Shown here: positions 1-7,731 of the stretch, one piece after another
Position numbering within the stretch: position 1 is the stretch's first letter
How the letters are laid out: each line of letters starts with the position of its first letter
Assembly: GCF_900141985.1 (NCBI RefSeq)
Contig: NZ_FQZK01000014.1
Location: 105,319 to 169,318 of the forward strand
Length of the DNA: 64,000 bases
Source: Nocardiopsis flavescens
Lineage (GTDB): Bacteria; Actinomycetota; Actinomycetes; Streptosporangiales; Streptosporangiaceae
Reading direction: 5' to 3'
Notes under the pieces: generated by a model
What the model saw: the letters and a program-made list of their open reading frames with translations, nothing else
What the model was told of the DNA's origin: nothing
Databases searched by the model: none
Made by a program: the position numbers and the translations under genes

Positions 1-631
1 GCAGGGTGAGCGCGTCCGGGTCCTCCCCGGGCCCCGCGGCCAGGCGCACGTCGACCCGGCCCCGGCCCCGCGTGCCCTTGAGGCCGATGCCGGTGGTGGC
101 CAGGCAGGCCCGGGCCAGCAGCCTCCAGTGCTCGGGGGCGGGCTCCTGCGCCCAGGTCAGCGCGGACGTCAGGACCAGGCCGGGCAGCAGCACCCGGTGG
201 GTGCGCAGCCGCCCCGGCTCGGCGGCCCCGTGCGCGCCCACCTCGATCCCCGTCTCCAGCACGGTGTAGGCGTCGGTGACCGCGCGCCTCAGCACCGCCC
301 GCGCGGGCTCCGACCGGCCCGCCAGCGCCCGGGCGACCGCCGTGCGCACCGTGTCCCCGGCGACGGCGTGCCCCACCCGCAGCATGCGGTCGCGGCCGTG
401 CGAGCGCCCGCGGCCGAACACCTCGCCCACCGCGCCCTCCAGGCCGGGCGAGACCGCCAGGGAGCGCTGCGCCCCGGCCCGCAGCCGCGCCGCCAGCCGG
501 TGGCGCGGCAGGTAGGGCAGCCCGTGGTCGTCGGTGACCACGTCGGTGTCGGCGCCGGTCCCGTCGGCGCTGGCCCCCACGAACAGCGCGGGCGAGGCCA
601 GCCGCACGACGACGCGGTCCGGCGCGCTCAC
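1..631 (-). CDS. RAMP-superfamily (Cas7/Csm3-like) protein, partial
   Basis: Only the first 210 codons are visible; the gene runs off the left edge. It starts at a GTG sharing four bases (GTGA) with the stop of the Cas10-like gene, so the two are probably translationally coupled. The N-terminal strand LASPALFVG (residues 11-19) and the glycine/arginine-rich loop GLKGTRGRGR (183-192) resemble RAMP-fold crRNA-binding backbone subunits of type III effectors (Csm3/Cmr4 type). In that family the subunits polymerise along the guide RNA and an Asp in a loop can cut target RNA; I cannot assign that residue. Family assignment rests on motif pattern plus the Cas10-like neighbour. More RAMP genes may lie beyond the edge. 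Confidence 0.6.
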   Translation of the reverse strand, partial: MSAPDRVVVRLASPALFVGASADGTGADTDVVTDDHGLPYLPRHRLAARLRAGAQRSLAVSPGLEGAVGEVFGRGRSHGRDRMLRVGHAVAGDTVRTAVARALAGRSEPARAVLRRAVTDAYTVLETGIEVGAHGAAEPGRLRTHRVLLPGLVLTSALTWAQEPAPEHWRLLARACLATTGIGLKGTRGRGRVDVRLAAGPGEDPDALTL

Positions 632-2442
632 CGGGGACCGCCCCCGGGGCCGCCGCGGGCGGCGGAGAGGCGGGGGTCCAGAGCGCGCGCCAGCCCCGGG
701 TCCAGGTACAGGTCCATCATCTCCACGGCGTCGAGCAGGCCCGCGGGCGTCCACTCCCGCGGCAGGTCCACCGGGGCCCCGGTGACCCGTGCGCGCCGGG
801 CGATCTCGGGGGCGGGGTCGGCGCCCGACTCCAGCAGCGGCACCAGGGACGAGATCAGCCAGCCCCGCCGCCGGAAGTCGCCCTCGGCGGTCAGGCTCCC
901 CGGCGCCCCGGGGTCCAGGTACCGGTCCAGGAAGCGGGTGAAACCGGTGCCGGTCAGCGGCAGGCCGGTGCGCGGGACCGGGCCGCGCCGGGCCGCCTCC
1001 CACCGCGAGAGCACCCGGTCCACCCCGTCCACACGCGTCGTCCACGCCACCACGTGCCCGTCGGGCGCGCCGCCCTCGATCGCCGCCACCCGGTGCCGCT
1101 TGGCCGTGCGGCACATCGCCTCGCACAGCTCGTGCCCCAGGGACAGCGGCGCGCCCACCGGCTGCACGGCGACACCCACCCCCACCGTGGGCACGAACGT
1201 GGTGTGCGGCCGGCCGTCGCCGCCCGCGGCGGTCCGGCCGCCGCCCGGCCGGTCGCCGTGCGCGTCGGCCAGCGCGCGGTGCAGTGCGGTGCGCGGGTCG
1301 GCGGGGTCGCCGACCCCCTCCGGGTCCGCGTCCAGCCACTCCAGCGCGTACCGGACCAGCGGCAGGGCGAGCCGGGCGTCGCACAGGACGGTCAGGTCGT
1401 CACCGGCCACCACGATGGGCCGCACCGGGAGGCGGACCGGCCCGGACCGCTCGTGGTCCAGGGAGATGGAGCGCGCGCCGCCCGGGATGACCGGGTCCCG
1501 GCCCGGGTCCGCGCGCACCGTGGCCGCCACCGACCGCACCAGCACCCGTGCCAGCGCCCCGGTGAGGTCCTGGATGCGCTGCGACAGCCGCCGCTGGGCC
1601 AGCGCCCCGGAGCCGGGGACCGCCGGGTCGCCCGCGCGCTCGCGGTACTCGCCCAGGACCGCGCCGAGCCCGTTGACGTCCATGTGCACCACCGCGATGC
1701 GGCTGACCCCGCCCGGCTCCCGGCCGAGCCGGTCCACCTCCATCGGCAGCGCCAGGCGCGGCGCCCCGGTAGCGGTGGCCGCTCCGGCCGCCCAGGCGGC
1801 GCTGTGCGCCCGGTGCCAGCGGCGGCCGATCCCCCGGGCCCGCGCCACGTCGGCGCTGACGCGCTCGGGCACCCCGGGCCGGTCGTCCTGGGCGCGGCTG
1901 GGGTCGAGCACCTCGGCGGGGCCGCCGCCCACCGCGCACACCGCGGTGATCCCGTACCCGTGGGCGGGGTCGTGCAGGGCGGACATGTGCCCGCGGGCGC
2001 GCCGCAGCCGGTCCGGCAGCAGGGCCAGGGCCTCGTCCAGACCCTGCGCGCCCCCCGGGTCCCCGCCGGGTTCCGGGCCGCCGTAGGGGACGTGCGCCAC
2101 CACGGGGGTGAGGTCGCCCGCGCGCTCGCGCAGCACCCGGGTGTAGCGGGCGGTGAAGCGCCGGGCCGCCGCGGCGTCGGGCAGGACGACGGTGAGCGCG
2201 CCGCCCGCGTCGCGCAGCACCGTGCAGTCGTCGGGGACCAGGCCGGCGATCCCCCGCACCGGGTCGGAGGTGTCGGTGAGCTCGGCCACCAGCGCGGCCC
2301 GGCCCACCGCGTCCAGGATCCGCCGCCCGCTGTAGACGTAGGCCTGGATGCCGCGCAGGTCCACGCCGACCAGCACGCCGCGCGCCGGGGGCTCGGCGGG
2401 CGCGCCGACGGCGGAGCGGTGCTGTGCGGGGTCGGGGGTCAC
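628..2442 (-). CDS. Cas10-like palm-domain protein without HD domain
   Basis: A 604-residue protein read from the GTG at 2442, preceded by GAGGAG at a 10-base spacing. An upstream in-frame start exists at 2556, but it would put the shared regulatory motif inside the gene. GIQAYVY (residues 31-37) with the following RILDAVGRAALVAEL matches the N-terminal palm segment of Cas10/Csm1/Cmr2. HMDVNGLG (Asp255) and AGDD (346-349) look like the two metal-binding palm motifs; canonical Cas10 has GGDD. No N-terminal HD nuclease domain is present. In canonical type III systems the palm makes cyclic oligoadenylates; whether AGDD is active here is unknown. It ends in a GTGA overlap with the RAMP gene. A standalone GGDEF-like enzyme is the main alternative. 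Confidence 0.65.
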   Translation of the reverse strand: MTPDPAQHRSAVGAPAEPPARGVLVGVDLRGIQAYVYSGRRILDAVGRAALVAELTDTSDPVRGIAGLVPDDCTVLRDAGGALTVVLPDAAAARRFTARYTRVLRERAGDLTPVVAHVPYGGPEPGGDPGGAQGLDEALALLPDRLRRARGHMSALHDPAHGYGITAVCAVGGGPAEVLDPSRAQDDRPGVPERVSADVARARGIGRRWHRAHSAAWAAGAATATGAPRLALPMEVDRLGREPGGVSRIAVVHMDVNGLGAVLGEYRERAGDPAVPGSGALAQRRLSQRIQDLTGALARVLVRSVAATVRADPGRDPVIPGGARSISLDHERSGPVRLPVRPIVVAGDDLTVLCDARLALPLVRYALEWLDADPEGVGDPADPRTALHRALADAHGDRPGGGRTAAGGDGRPHTTFVPTVGVGVAVQPVGAPLSLGHELCEAMCRTAKRHRVAAIEGGAPDGHVVAWTTRVDGVDRVLSRWEAARRGPVPRTGLPLTGTGFTRFLDRYLDPGAPGSLTAEGDFRRRGWLISSLVPLLESGADPAPEIARRARVTGAPVDLPREWTPAGLLDAVEMMDLYLDPGLARALDPRLSAARGGPGGGPR

Positions 2443-2515
2443 CGTGTCGGGGCTCCTCGTGGCGGGCCGGGGCGGGGGCAGGGCGTGGACCCGCCGGGGC
2501 GGGACCCGTCCATCA

Positions 2516-2524
2516 CTCTCGGAC
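2516..2524 (-). promoter_or_regulatory. GTCCGAGAG motif upstream of the Cas10-like gene
   Basis: Reads GTCCGAGAG on the minus strand, 73 bases upstream of the chosen GTG. The same 9-mer, pointing toward the gene, precedes the small ORF and (twice) the Cas6-like gene. Probably an operator or promoter element shared by the module; the binding protein is unknown. Confidence 0.5.
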
Positions 2525-2654
2525 GGTGGGGCCACACCGACGGCCACGGGCAACAACCCTTACCAGTCGGAGCGGGCGGGGACATCCCCGGGTGCGGGGT
2601 TGGCCCGAACCGGCCACCGGCCGCCGCGGGGCCGCGCGGTCACCCTCCGCGACT

Positions 2655-2663
2655 GTCCGAGAG
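2655..2663 (+). promoter_or_regulatory. GTCCGAGAG motif upstream of the small ORF
   Basis: Plus-strand copy of the module motif, ending 40 bases before the GTG of the 54-residue ORF. It lies between divergently oriented transcripts. No convincing -10 hexamer is seen just downstream. Confidence 0.5.
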
Positions 2664-2703
2664 AGTTCCATGCACCAACCGCCCACGGGACGGAGGTTCC
2701 CCG

Positions 2704-2868
2704 GTGACACCTCGTACATCCGAGACACTAGCCCCGCACGAACCCGCGCCGAGCCCCCCCGCGGTGCCGCCGGCGCCCGCACCGATCACCCCGCAGGACC
2801 TGGTCCCGCACCTGCGCGGGCTGTCCGCCTCCCTGCGCGCGCAGGCCGCGGACCGCCGCTCCTGCTGA
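2704..2868 (+). CDS. small proline/alanine-rich protein, 54 aa
   Basis: A GTG start with GGACGGAGG about 6 bases upstream opens a 54-codon ORF, too short for most gene finders. The first half is proline-rich; the second half (ITPQDLVPHLRGLSASLRAQ) is a likely amphipathic helix, ending in RRSC. It is divergent from the Cas10-like gene, lies between it and the convergent Cas6-like gene, and has its own copy of GTCCGAGAG. I recognise no family. A regulated partner of the module is a guess. It could be spurious, since G+C-rich DNA keeps frames open; the strong ribosome-binding site and the motif argue for it. Confidence 0.4.
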   Translation: MTPRTSETLAPHEPAPSPPAVPPAPAPITPQDLVPHLRGLSASLRAQAADRRSC

Positions 2869-3080
2869 CCCGGCGGCGCCGCCGTCCGCCGAGCCCCTTC
2901 GCGGAACGCCCCGACCGGAGCCGTTCCGCCCGGACCCCGGCCCCACCCCGCCGGGTCCCGCACGGCGACGACCGCCCCGCGCCTCCGAACCCCGCGCGCC
3001 CGCGGTCCGCCGTTCCGGTCGGCCTCCCCTCCCCCGCACCCGGTGCTTTCCGTGCGCGCGCACGGGCACGGACGACGACG

Positions 3081-3109
3081 GCCCCCACCCCCGTCCACGG
3101 GGTGGGGGC
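3081..3109. terminator. bidirectional hairpin between small ORF and Cas6-like gene
   Basis: A perfect 11-base inverted repeat (GCCCCCACCCC at 3081-3091, its complement at 3099-3109) with a 7-base loop. It lies between convergent genes and has no T-run, as is common in actinobacteria. The rest of 2869-3172 shows no gene or CRISPR-like repeat. Confidence 0.55.
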
Positions 3110-3172
3110 GCGCCGCCCCTGGCGACTCCTCCCGTCCGCCGTCCTCGGCCGGGAGGGCCGCCGGTCCCTGGG

Positions 3173-4123
3173 TCAGTCGAAGAGCAGCCCCCCGAAATCC
3201 TCCAGTTCGGCGGCCGGAGCCGGTGCGTCGGCGGGTTCGGGACCGGTGCGCACGGGCAGCCGGTGCGGGGTGCGGCGGATCCTGCGGGCCACGGACGCGG
3301 CGGTCGCCGCGTCCCGCGTCACGGTGTCCACCAGGACCGAGCCGAATCCCTGGGCGGTGTACTTGCCGACCCCGGTCAGCTCCACCAGTTCCAGCAGGGC
3401 GGTGAAGGCGTCGGCGTGCCTGCGGTCGCCGCCGGTCAGCTCCAGGCGCAGGGCGCCCTGCCAGCCCAGGACCGTGCGCCCCTCGGCCTGGTGGTGCTCG
3501 GCCAGGCGCACCTCACCGCCCGGGACCGGGAGCCGGCGCACCAGGTCCAGCCCCTCGAAAGCCGTCTCCAGCCACGGACCGGACAGCGCCGGCGGGGCGA
3601 ACCGGGCGACCGCGCCCACCGCCCCGCTGCCGCCGACGATCCCGCCGCCGGAGCGGTGCACGGCCCCGAAGATCCGGCGCGGCCCCGGCCACACGTGCGG
3701 GATCCGCTCACCGGACGCGTCCCGGGTGGCGGTCACCACGGGGGTGCGGCTGTGCAGCTCGGCGGAGCGCACCGGCGCCTGCGGCCCGGAGAGCAGCTCG
3801 CCGTAGTCGCGGTCGAAGGTGCGGGTCACCGAGAGGGGTTCGAGGAGGTGGTCGCCGATCCTCTGCACCCGGCCCACCGCCTCCTCGGGGTCCGAGGGCG
3901 GGGGGACGGCGTCGTCCAGCCAGGTCAGCGTCCAGTGGTACAGCCGGTCGCCCAGCGGGGCGGGCCAACCGTTCATCGCCCACCGCTTGGCCATCGCGTG
4001 CTCTTCGGGGGGATGGGGCCACCAGCGGTTGAGCAGCCCGTGGCAGTCCTCGGGGCGGATCGGGCGCGCCGTGTCGGCCTGGTCGCGCAGGATCACGGTC
4101 CATCGTCTGGGCACCGGCACCAC
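3173..4123 (-). CDS. Cas6-like protein (putative CRISPR RNA-processing RAMP)
   Basis: A 316-residue protein starting at a GTG with AAGGGA about 5 bases upstream. TGVGKYTAQGFGSV at about residues 249-262 matches the C-terminal glycine-rich loop of Cas6 endoribonucleases (GxG...GFG), preceded by a helix (FTALLELVEL) as in that fold. Known Cas6 proteins cut CRISPR precursor RNA at a repeat; the catalytic His/Tyr/Lys set cannot be assigned by eye. The gene has the orientation of the Cas10-like operon but is separated from it by the small ORF. Two copies of GTCCGAGAG and a stem-loop lie just upstream. A host-derived RAMP acting on another RNA is possible, because no array is visible. Confidence 0.6.
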   Translation of the reverse strand: MVPVPRRWTVILRDQADTARPIRPEDCHGLLNRWWPHPPEEHAMAKRWAMNGWPAPLGDRLYHWTLTWLDDAVPPPSDPEEAVGRVQRIGDHLLEPLSVTRTFDRDYGELLSGPQAPVRSAELHSRTPVVTATRDASGERIPHVWPGPRRIFGAVHRSGGGIVGGSGAVGAVARFAPPALSGPWLETAFEGLDLVRRLPVPGGEVRLAEHHQAEGRTVLGWQGALRLELTGGDRRHADAFTALLELVELTGVGKYTAQGFGSVLVDTVTRDAATAASVARRIRRTPHRLPVRTGPEPADAPAPAAELEDFGGLLFD

Positions 4124-4152
4124 CGTCCCTTCGAAGATCGCGCCGTGGACTT

Positions 4153-4187
4153 CTCTCGGACAGATGTTTTCTCTCGGACAAACATCT
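4153..4187 (-). promoter_or_regulatory. double GTCCGAGAG motif with nested inverted repeat
   Basis: The motif occurs at 4171-4179 and 4153-4161 on the minus strand, 18 bases apart. The distal copy sits in the 10-base loop of an inverted repeat (AGATGTTT at 4162-4169, AAACATCT at 4180-4187). It may be an operator, or a stem-loop in the Cas6-like mRNA leader that the protein could itself bind. It sits between the DUF1697 stop and the Cas6-like start. Confidence 0.5.
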
Positions 4188-4198
4188 CGGCAAGGGCT

Positions 4199-4729
4199 TC
4201 AGCGGCGTGTCATCTCCGCGATCCGCAGCACCGTTCGCCAGTTGCGGCCGGTGACCGCTCCGTCGGCGTGCCGGGCCACCACGTCGGGCAGCCGGGCGAG
4301 GCGCAGCCCCTCCTCGTGGACGGTGTAGGCCTCGGTCGCGGTCACCGCGAGCCGCTCCCGCGGGTACGCCGCGGGGTCCAGGCCGACCAGCGCCGCGGTG
4401 TCCAGGGTCCCGGAGCAGAACAGGACGAGGAACCGGGACGGGTCGGCGACCTCCAGCGGGTTGGCCTCCACCGCGGCGGCGAACCCCGCGGCGGTGCGCA
4501 CCACCACCGGCACCTCCAGGCCGAACCGCTCGCGCAGCCCCGCCGAGACCGCGGCGGCGACCGCTTCCGGCCCCTCCTCGCCCGAGGTGACCACCGCGTT
4601 GCCGCTCTGGAGGTGGGTGGCGGCGTCCCGGTACCCCAGGTCGCCGAGCAGGGCGCGCAGGTCGCCCATGGCGATCCGGTTGTGCCGTCCGACGTTGATC
4701 CCCCGCAGCAACACCACGTAGACGCTCAT
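4199..4729 (-). CDS. DUF1697 family protein
   Basis: A 176-residue protein opening with YVVLLRGINVGRHNRIAM, the hallmark of DUF1697, a widespread family of unknown biochemical role. LQSGNAV (about residues 40-46) is also typical. The ATG at 4729 has a -10-like CACAAT (complement of 4736-4741) six bases upstream and no Shine-Dalgarno, so the mRNA is probably leaderless. It is divergent from the next gene and ends 75 bases before the Cas6-like start. Nothing ties its function to the Cas-like module. Confidence 0.85.
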   Translation of the reverse strand: MSVYVVLLRGINVGRHNRIAMGDLRALLGDLGYRDAATHLQSGNAVVTSGEEGPEAVAAAVSAGLRERFGLEVPVVVRTAAGFAAAVEANPLEVADPSRFLVLFCSGTLDTAALVGLDPAAYPRERLAVTATEAYTVHEEGLRLARLPDVVARHADGAVTGRNWRTVLRIAEMTRR

Positions 4730-4812
4730 GGGCCCATTGTGCCGACCGCCTCCGACGGGGACGCCGTACGCTGGTGGGCGCCGCGCTGTTGCACCGAGTC
4801 CCCGGAGACGCC

Positions 4813-5823
4813 GTGACCCGCCTGAGCCACACGTTCGACCTCTCCCCCGCCGACCGCGAGACCGTCGACCGGATCGTCGCGGGGCTGTACGAGGTGGCCG
4901 CGGCGTGCCGGTTCGACGACCAGGGCCGGCTGCTGACACCCGACGAGGAGGCCCTCGCACCGCTCGTCGCGCGCGCCGGGGAGCTGGGGCTGGTCGACGT
5001 GAAGGCGCGGGAGGAGCGGCTGGCCCAGCGCGAGTCCGCCGCCGCGGAGCTGCGCGAGGGGTCCCCCGGCCCGGAGCGGCGGGAGTCGCTGGAGATCCTG
5101 GCGTCGCGGCTGGGGCTGCGGCTCCGGAGCGGCGGGCACCTGCGGGAGCACGCCCATTACCTGGTCACCGAGCTCTCCCCCGAGGGGGTCCCCGCCGGCG
5201 CCGGCCGGGACGGGTCCGGGGGGTGGAGCAGCACCGGTGTCACCGTCACCTCGTGGGACCCGTGGGGGCGGGCCTCCGTGGAGTACGCGCTGCCCGACAC
5301 CGCCGGGACCGGCGAGGCCCCGGTGACCTGGGGCTCGGCGTCCCACGACGGGGCGGCCGGGACCCTGGACTGCACCCTGGAGGTCCGGCTGCCCGGGCGG
5401 GGCGCCCGGCTGCGCTCGGCCTCGGGCGCCCTGCACCTGGACCTGGACGCCTGGTACGCGGCGCTGCGCAACGGCCCGGTCCCGCCCGTGCACCTGAGCG
5501 CCACGCACGCCATCGCCCGGGTGGAGGGGTGGGTGACCCCCGTGCCCGCCCCGTCGGGGCGCTGGTCGGTGGAGGCCGTCCTGGACGTGCGCGGCCGGGG
5601 GCTGTACAAGCCGTTCGTGGCCGCCGCCCTGTGGGCGACCCGCGTCTCCTTCCGCAGGCGGGACGCCCGCCTGCGCCGGGAGGGCTCCGGGGAACCGACC
5701 GTGGCGGACGGCCTGGAGCAGGCGGGCCGGGCCTGGGACGCCGCGGCGCGCTCGGCCCCGGAGATCCCCGAACTGCTCGCCGACCTGGCCCGGGTGCTGG
5801 CCGAGGCACGCCACCCGCGCTGA
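4813..5823 (+). CDS. hypothetical protein, 336 aa
   Basis: The GTG at 4813 has CGGAGA close upstream and begins VTRLSHTFDLSPAD; an upstream in-frame start at 4774 has no better signal. The protein has a helical N-terminal third (to about residue 110) followed by a beta-rich region (about 115-260) and a helical C-terminus. No signal peptide, membrane segment or catalytic motif was recognised. It is divergent from the DUF1697 gene and convergent with the symporter. Its last 30 codons are repeated in degraded form just past the stop codon. Confidence 0.7.
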   Translation: MTRLSHTFDLSPADRETVDRIVAGLYEVAAACRFDDQGRLLTPDEEALAPLVARAGELGLVDVKAREERLAQRESAAAELREGSPGPERRESLEILASRLGLRLRSGGHLREHAHYLVTELSPEGVPAGAGRDGSGGWSSTGVTVTSWDPWGRASVEYALPDTAGTGEAPVTWGSASHDGAAGTLDCTLEVRLPGRGARLRSASGALHLDLDAWYAALRNGPVPPVHLSATHAIARVEGWVTPVPAPSGRWSVEAVLDVRGRGLYKPFVAAALWATRVSFRRRDARLRREGSGEPTVADGLEQAGRAWDAAARSAPEIPELLADLARVLAEARHPR

Positions 5824-5945
5824 GACAGCGAACACCGGAACCGCGCGCCCCGGAGATCCCCGAAGGCCCCGGACCGCACGCCGACCTGCCCCGGGTGCCG
5901 TCCGGGGCACGCCACCCGCGCCGAGGTGCCGAACACCCGGACCGC
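5757..5945 (+). repeat. tandem duplication of a gene 3' end
   Basis: The segment from 5757 (CCCCGGAGATCCCCGAA) through the stop to about 5844 reappears at 5848-5945 with substitutions and about 9 extra bases. Landmarks shared by both copies include GCACGCCACCCGCG, CCCGGGTGC and GAACACC. The second copy lies outside the gene. Confidence 0.75.
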
Positions 5946-5957
5946 ACACCTTTGGGC

Positions 5958-5973
5958 CGTCCGGCCCCGGACG
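5958..5973. terminator. hairpin between convergent genes
   Basis: CGTCCGG (5958-5964) and CCGGACG (5967-5973) form a 7-base stem between the hypothetical gene and the end of the symporter gene. Probably used from both sides. Confidence 0.4.
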
Positions 5974-5976
5974 CCG

Positions 5977-7731
5977 TCAGTCCTGGTCGGCCCCCCAGCC
6001 GGTGAGCGAGCGCACCCGCAGCTCGGTGAACCGGGCGCTGTTGCGCTCGGGCGAGAGCAGGCTGCCCGCCACCGCGCAGGCGAACCCGACGGGCACGGCG
6101 ACCAGCGCGGGGTTCTCCATGGGAAAGACCGCGATGTCGATCCAGGACGGCAGCACCGACAGGTTCTCACCGGTGGCCGGGTCGGTCTTGCCCGACATCA
6201 CCGGGGAGAGGAGCATGAGCAGCAGCGTCGCCGACAGCCCGCCGTAGATGCCCCACTCCACGCCCCTGGTGTTGAACCGGCGCCAGAACAGGGTGAGCAC
6301 GATGACCGGCAGGTTGGCCGCGGCCGCGATGGCGAAGGCCAGGCCCACCAGGAACGCGACGTTCTGCTCCTGGGCCTGCACGGCCAGCACGATCGCGACC
6401 GCCCCGATCAGGCAGGCCGAGAACCGCGCCACCCCCACCTCCTGCGACTCGCGGGGGCGCCCCCACATGAGGATGTGGCCGAACAGGTCGTGGGCGATGG
6501 AGGAGGACGAGGCCAGGGTGAGGCTGGCGATGACCGCGAGGATGGTGGCCAGCGCCACCGCCGAGATCAGCGCGAGCAGCACCGCGGCGCCGACCGGGCC
6601 GGCGGTGAGGCGGCCCAGCTCCTCGGCGAGCATCGGCACGGCGCTGTTGCCCGAGGGGTCCAGCGCCAGGATGCGCTCGGAGCCCACCAGGGCGGCGGCC
6701 CCGAAGCCCAGGGCGAGGGTCATCAGGTAGAACACGCCGACCATGACGATGGTGCGGTTGACCGAGGAGCGCGCGGAGCGCCCGTCGGGGACGGTGTAGA
6801 AGCGGATGAGGATGTGCGGCAGGGCGACCGTGCCCAGCACCAGGGCCAGGCCCAGGCTGATGAGGTCGAGCTTGTTGAACAGGGTGGTCGCCGGCTCGCC
6901 CGGAACCTCCACCCCCAGGCGCAGCCCGGGCTCCAGGAACGCCTGTCCGTGGCCGCTGGCGTCGGCGGCGGCGCCCAGCAGGGCGCGCGGGTCGAACGAG
7001 AACATCGCCAGGACCAGCACGGTGAGCAGGCCGGTGGCGCTCAGCAGCACCACCGCCTTGATGATCTGCAGCCAGGTGGCGGCCTTCATCCCGCCGTACA
7101 TGACGTAGACGATCATGAGCACGCCGACCAGCACGATCGCCGCGGTGCGGGCCTGCCCGGCGTCCACCCCCAGGAACGTGCCGCCGTCGTGCAGCCCGAG
7201 CAGGACCGACACCAGGGCGCCCGCGCCGACCATCTGCGCCACCAGGTAGAACACGCACACGGTGACGGTGGAGACGGTGCAGGCCAGCCGCACCCGCATC
7301 CGGCGCATGCGGAAGGCGGGCAGGTCGGCCATGGTGAACCGGCCGGTGTTGCGCATCAGCTGGGCCATGGGCAGCACCAGCAGCCAGGCCACCAGGAAGC
7401 CGATGGAGTACAGGAACCCGTCGTAGCCCTGGAGGGCGATCATCCCGGCGATGCCCAGGAACGAGGCGGCGGACAGGTAGTCGCCGGTGAGCGCCAGCCC
7501 GTTCTGGGTGCTGGAGAAGCCGCGCCCGCCCGCGTAGAAGTCGACCGCGCCCCGGGTGGTGCGCCGGGCCCGGATGGTGACGGCCAGGGTGACCAGGACG
7601 AAGAGGGCGCACAGTCCGACGGTCCAGGCGTGCGCGACGCCGAACCGGCCGTCCAGGGCGGTGGGCGCGGCGAGGATGTGACCGGCGCCGCCCCCCGTGA
7701 CGGCGCCGACCGCCGCCGCGGCGGCGGTCAC
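5977..7731 (-). CDS. sodium:solute symporter (SSS family, acetate/monocarboxylate type)
   Basis: 584 residues with about 13 hydrophobic segments. The pattern FYAGGRGFSSTQNGLALTGD followed by YLSAASFLG is typical of the ActP/MctC branch of solute:sodium symporters, which take up acetate, pyruvate or propionate. The GTG at 7731 overlaps the DUF485 stop by four bases (GTGA); DUF485 proteins are the standard small partner of these symporters. Substrate cannot be read from sequence. It is the distal gene of a two-gene operon. Confidence 0.9.
   Translation of the reverse strand: MTAAAAAVGAVTGGGAGHILAAPTALDGRFGVAHAWTVGLCALFVLVTLAVTIRARRTTRGAVDFYAGGRGFSSTQNGLALTGDYLSAASFLGIAGMIALQGYDGFLYSIGFLVAWLLVLPMAQLMRNTGRFTMADLPAFRMRRMRVRLACTVSTVTVCVFYLVAQMVGAGALVSVLLGLHDGGTFLGVDAGQARTAAIVLVGVLMIVYVMYGGMKAATWLQIIKAVVLLSATGLLTVLVLAMFSFDPRALLGAAADASGHGQAFLEPGLRLGVEVPGEPATTLFNKLDLISLGLALVLGTVALPHILIRFYTVPDGRSARSSVNRTIVMVGVFYLMTLALGFGAAALVGSERILALDPSGNSAVPMLAEELGRLTAGPVGAAVLLALISAVALATILAVIASLTLASSSSIAHDLFGHILMWGRPRESQEVGVARFSACLIGAVAIVLAVQAQEQNVAFLVGLAFAIAAAANLPVIVLTLFWRRFNTRGVEWGIYGGLSATLLLMLLSPVMSGKTDPATGENLSVLPSWIDIAVFPMENPALVAVPVGFACAVAGSLLSPERNSARFTELRVRSLTGWGADQD

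Noticed and set aside
2442..2556. Longer start for the Cas10-like gene at 2556
   Set aside because: The added residues are low-complexity, no ribosome-binding site precedes 2556, and the shared motif would be inside the gene.
2443..3172. Possible CRISPR array near the Cas-like genes
   Set aside because: No regularly spaced repeats of 20-40 bases were found; only the 9-base GTCCGAGAG motif recurs.
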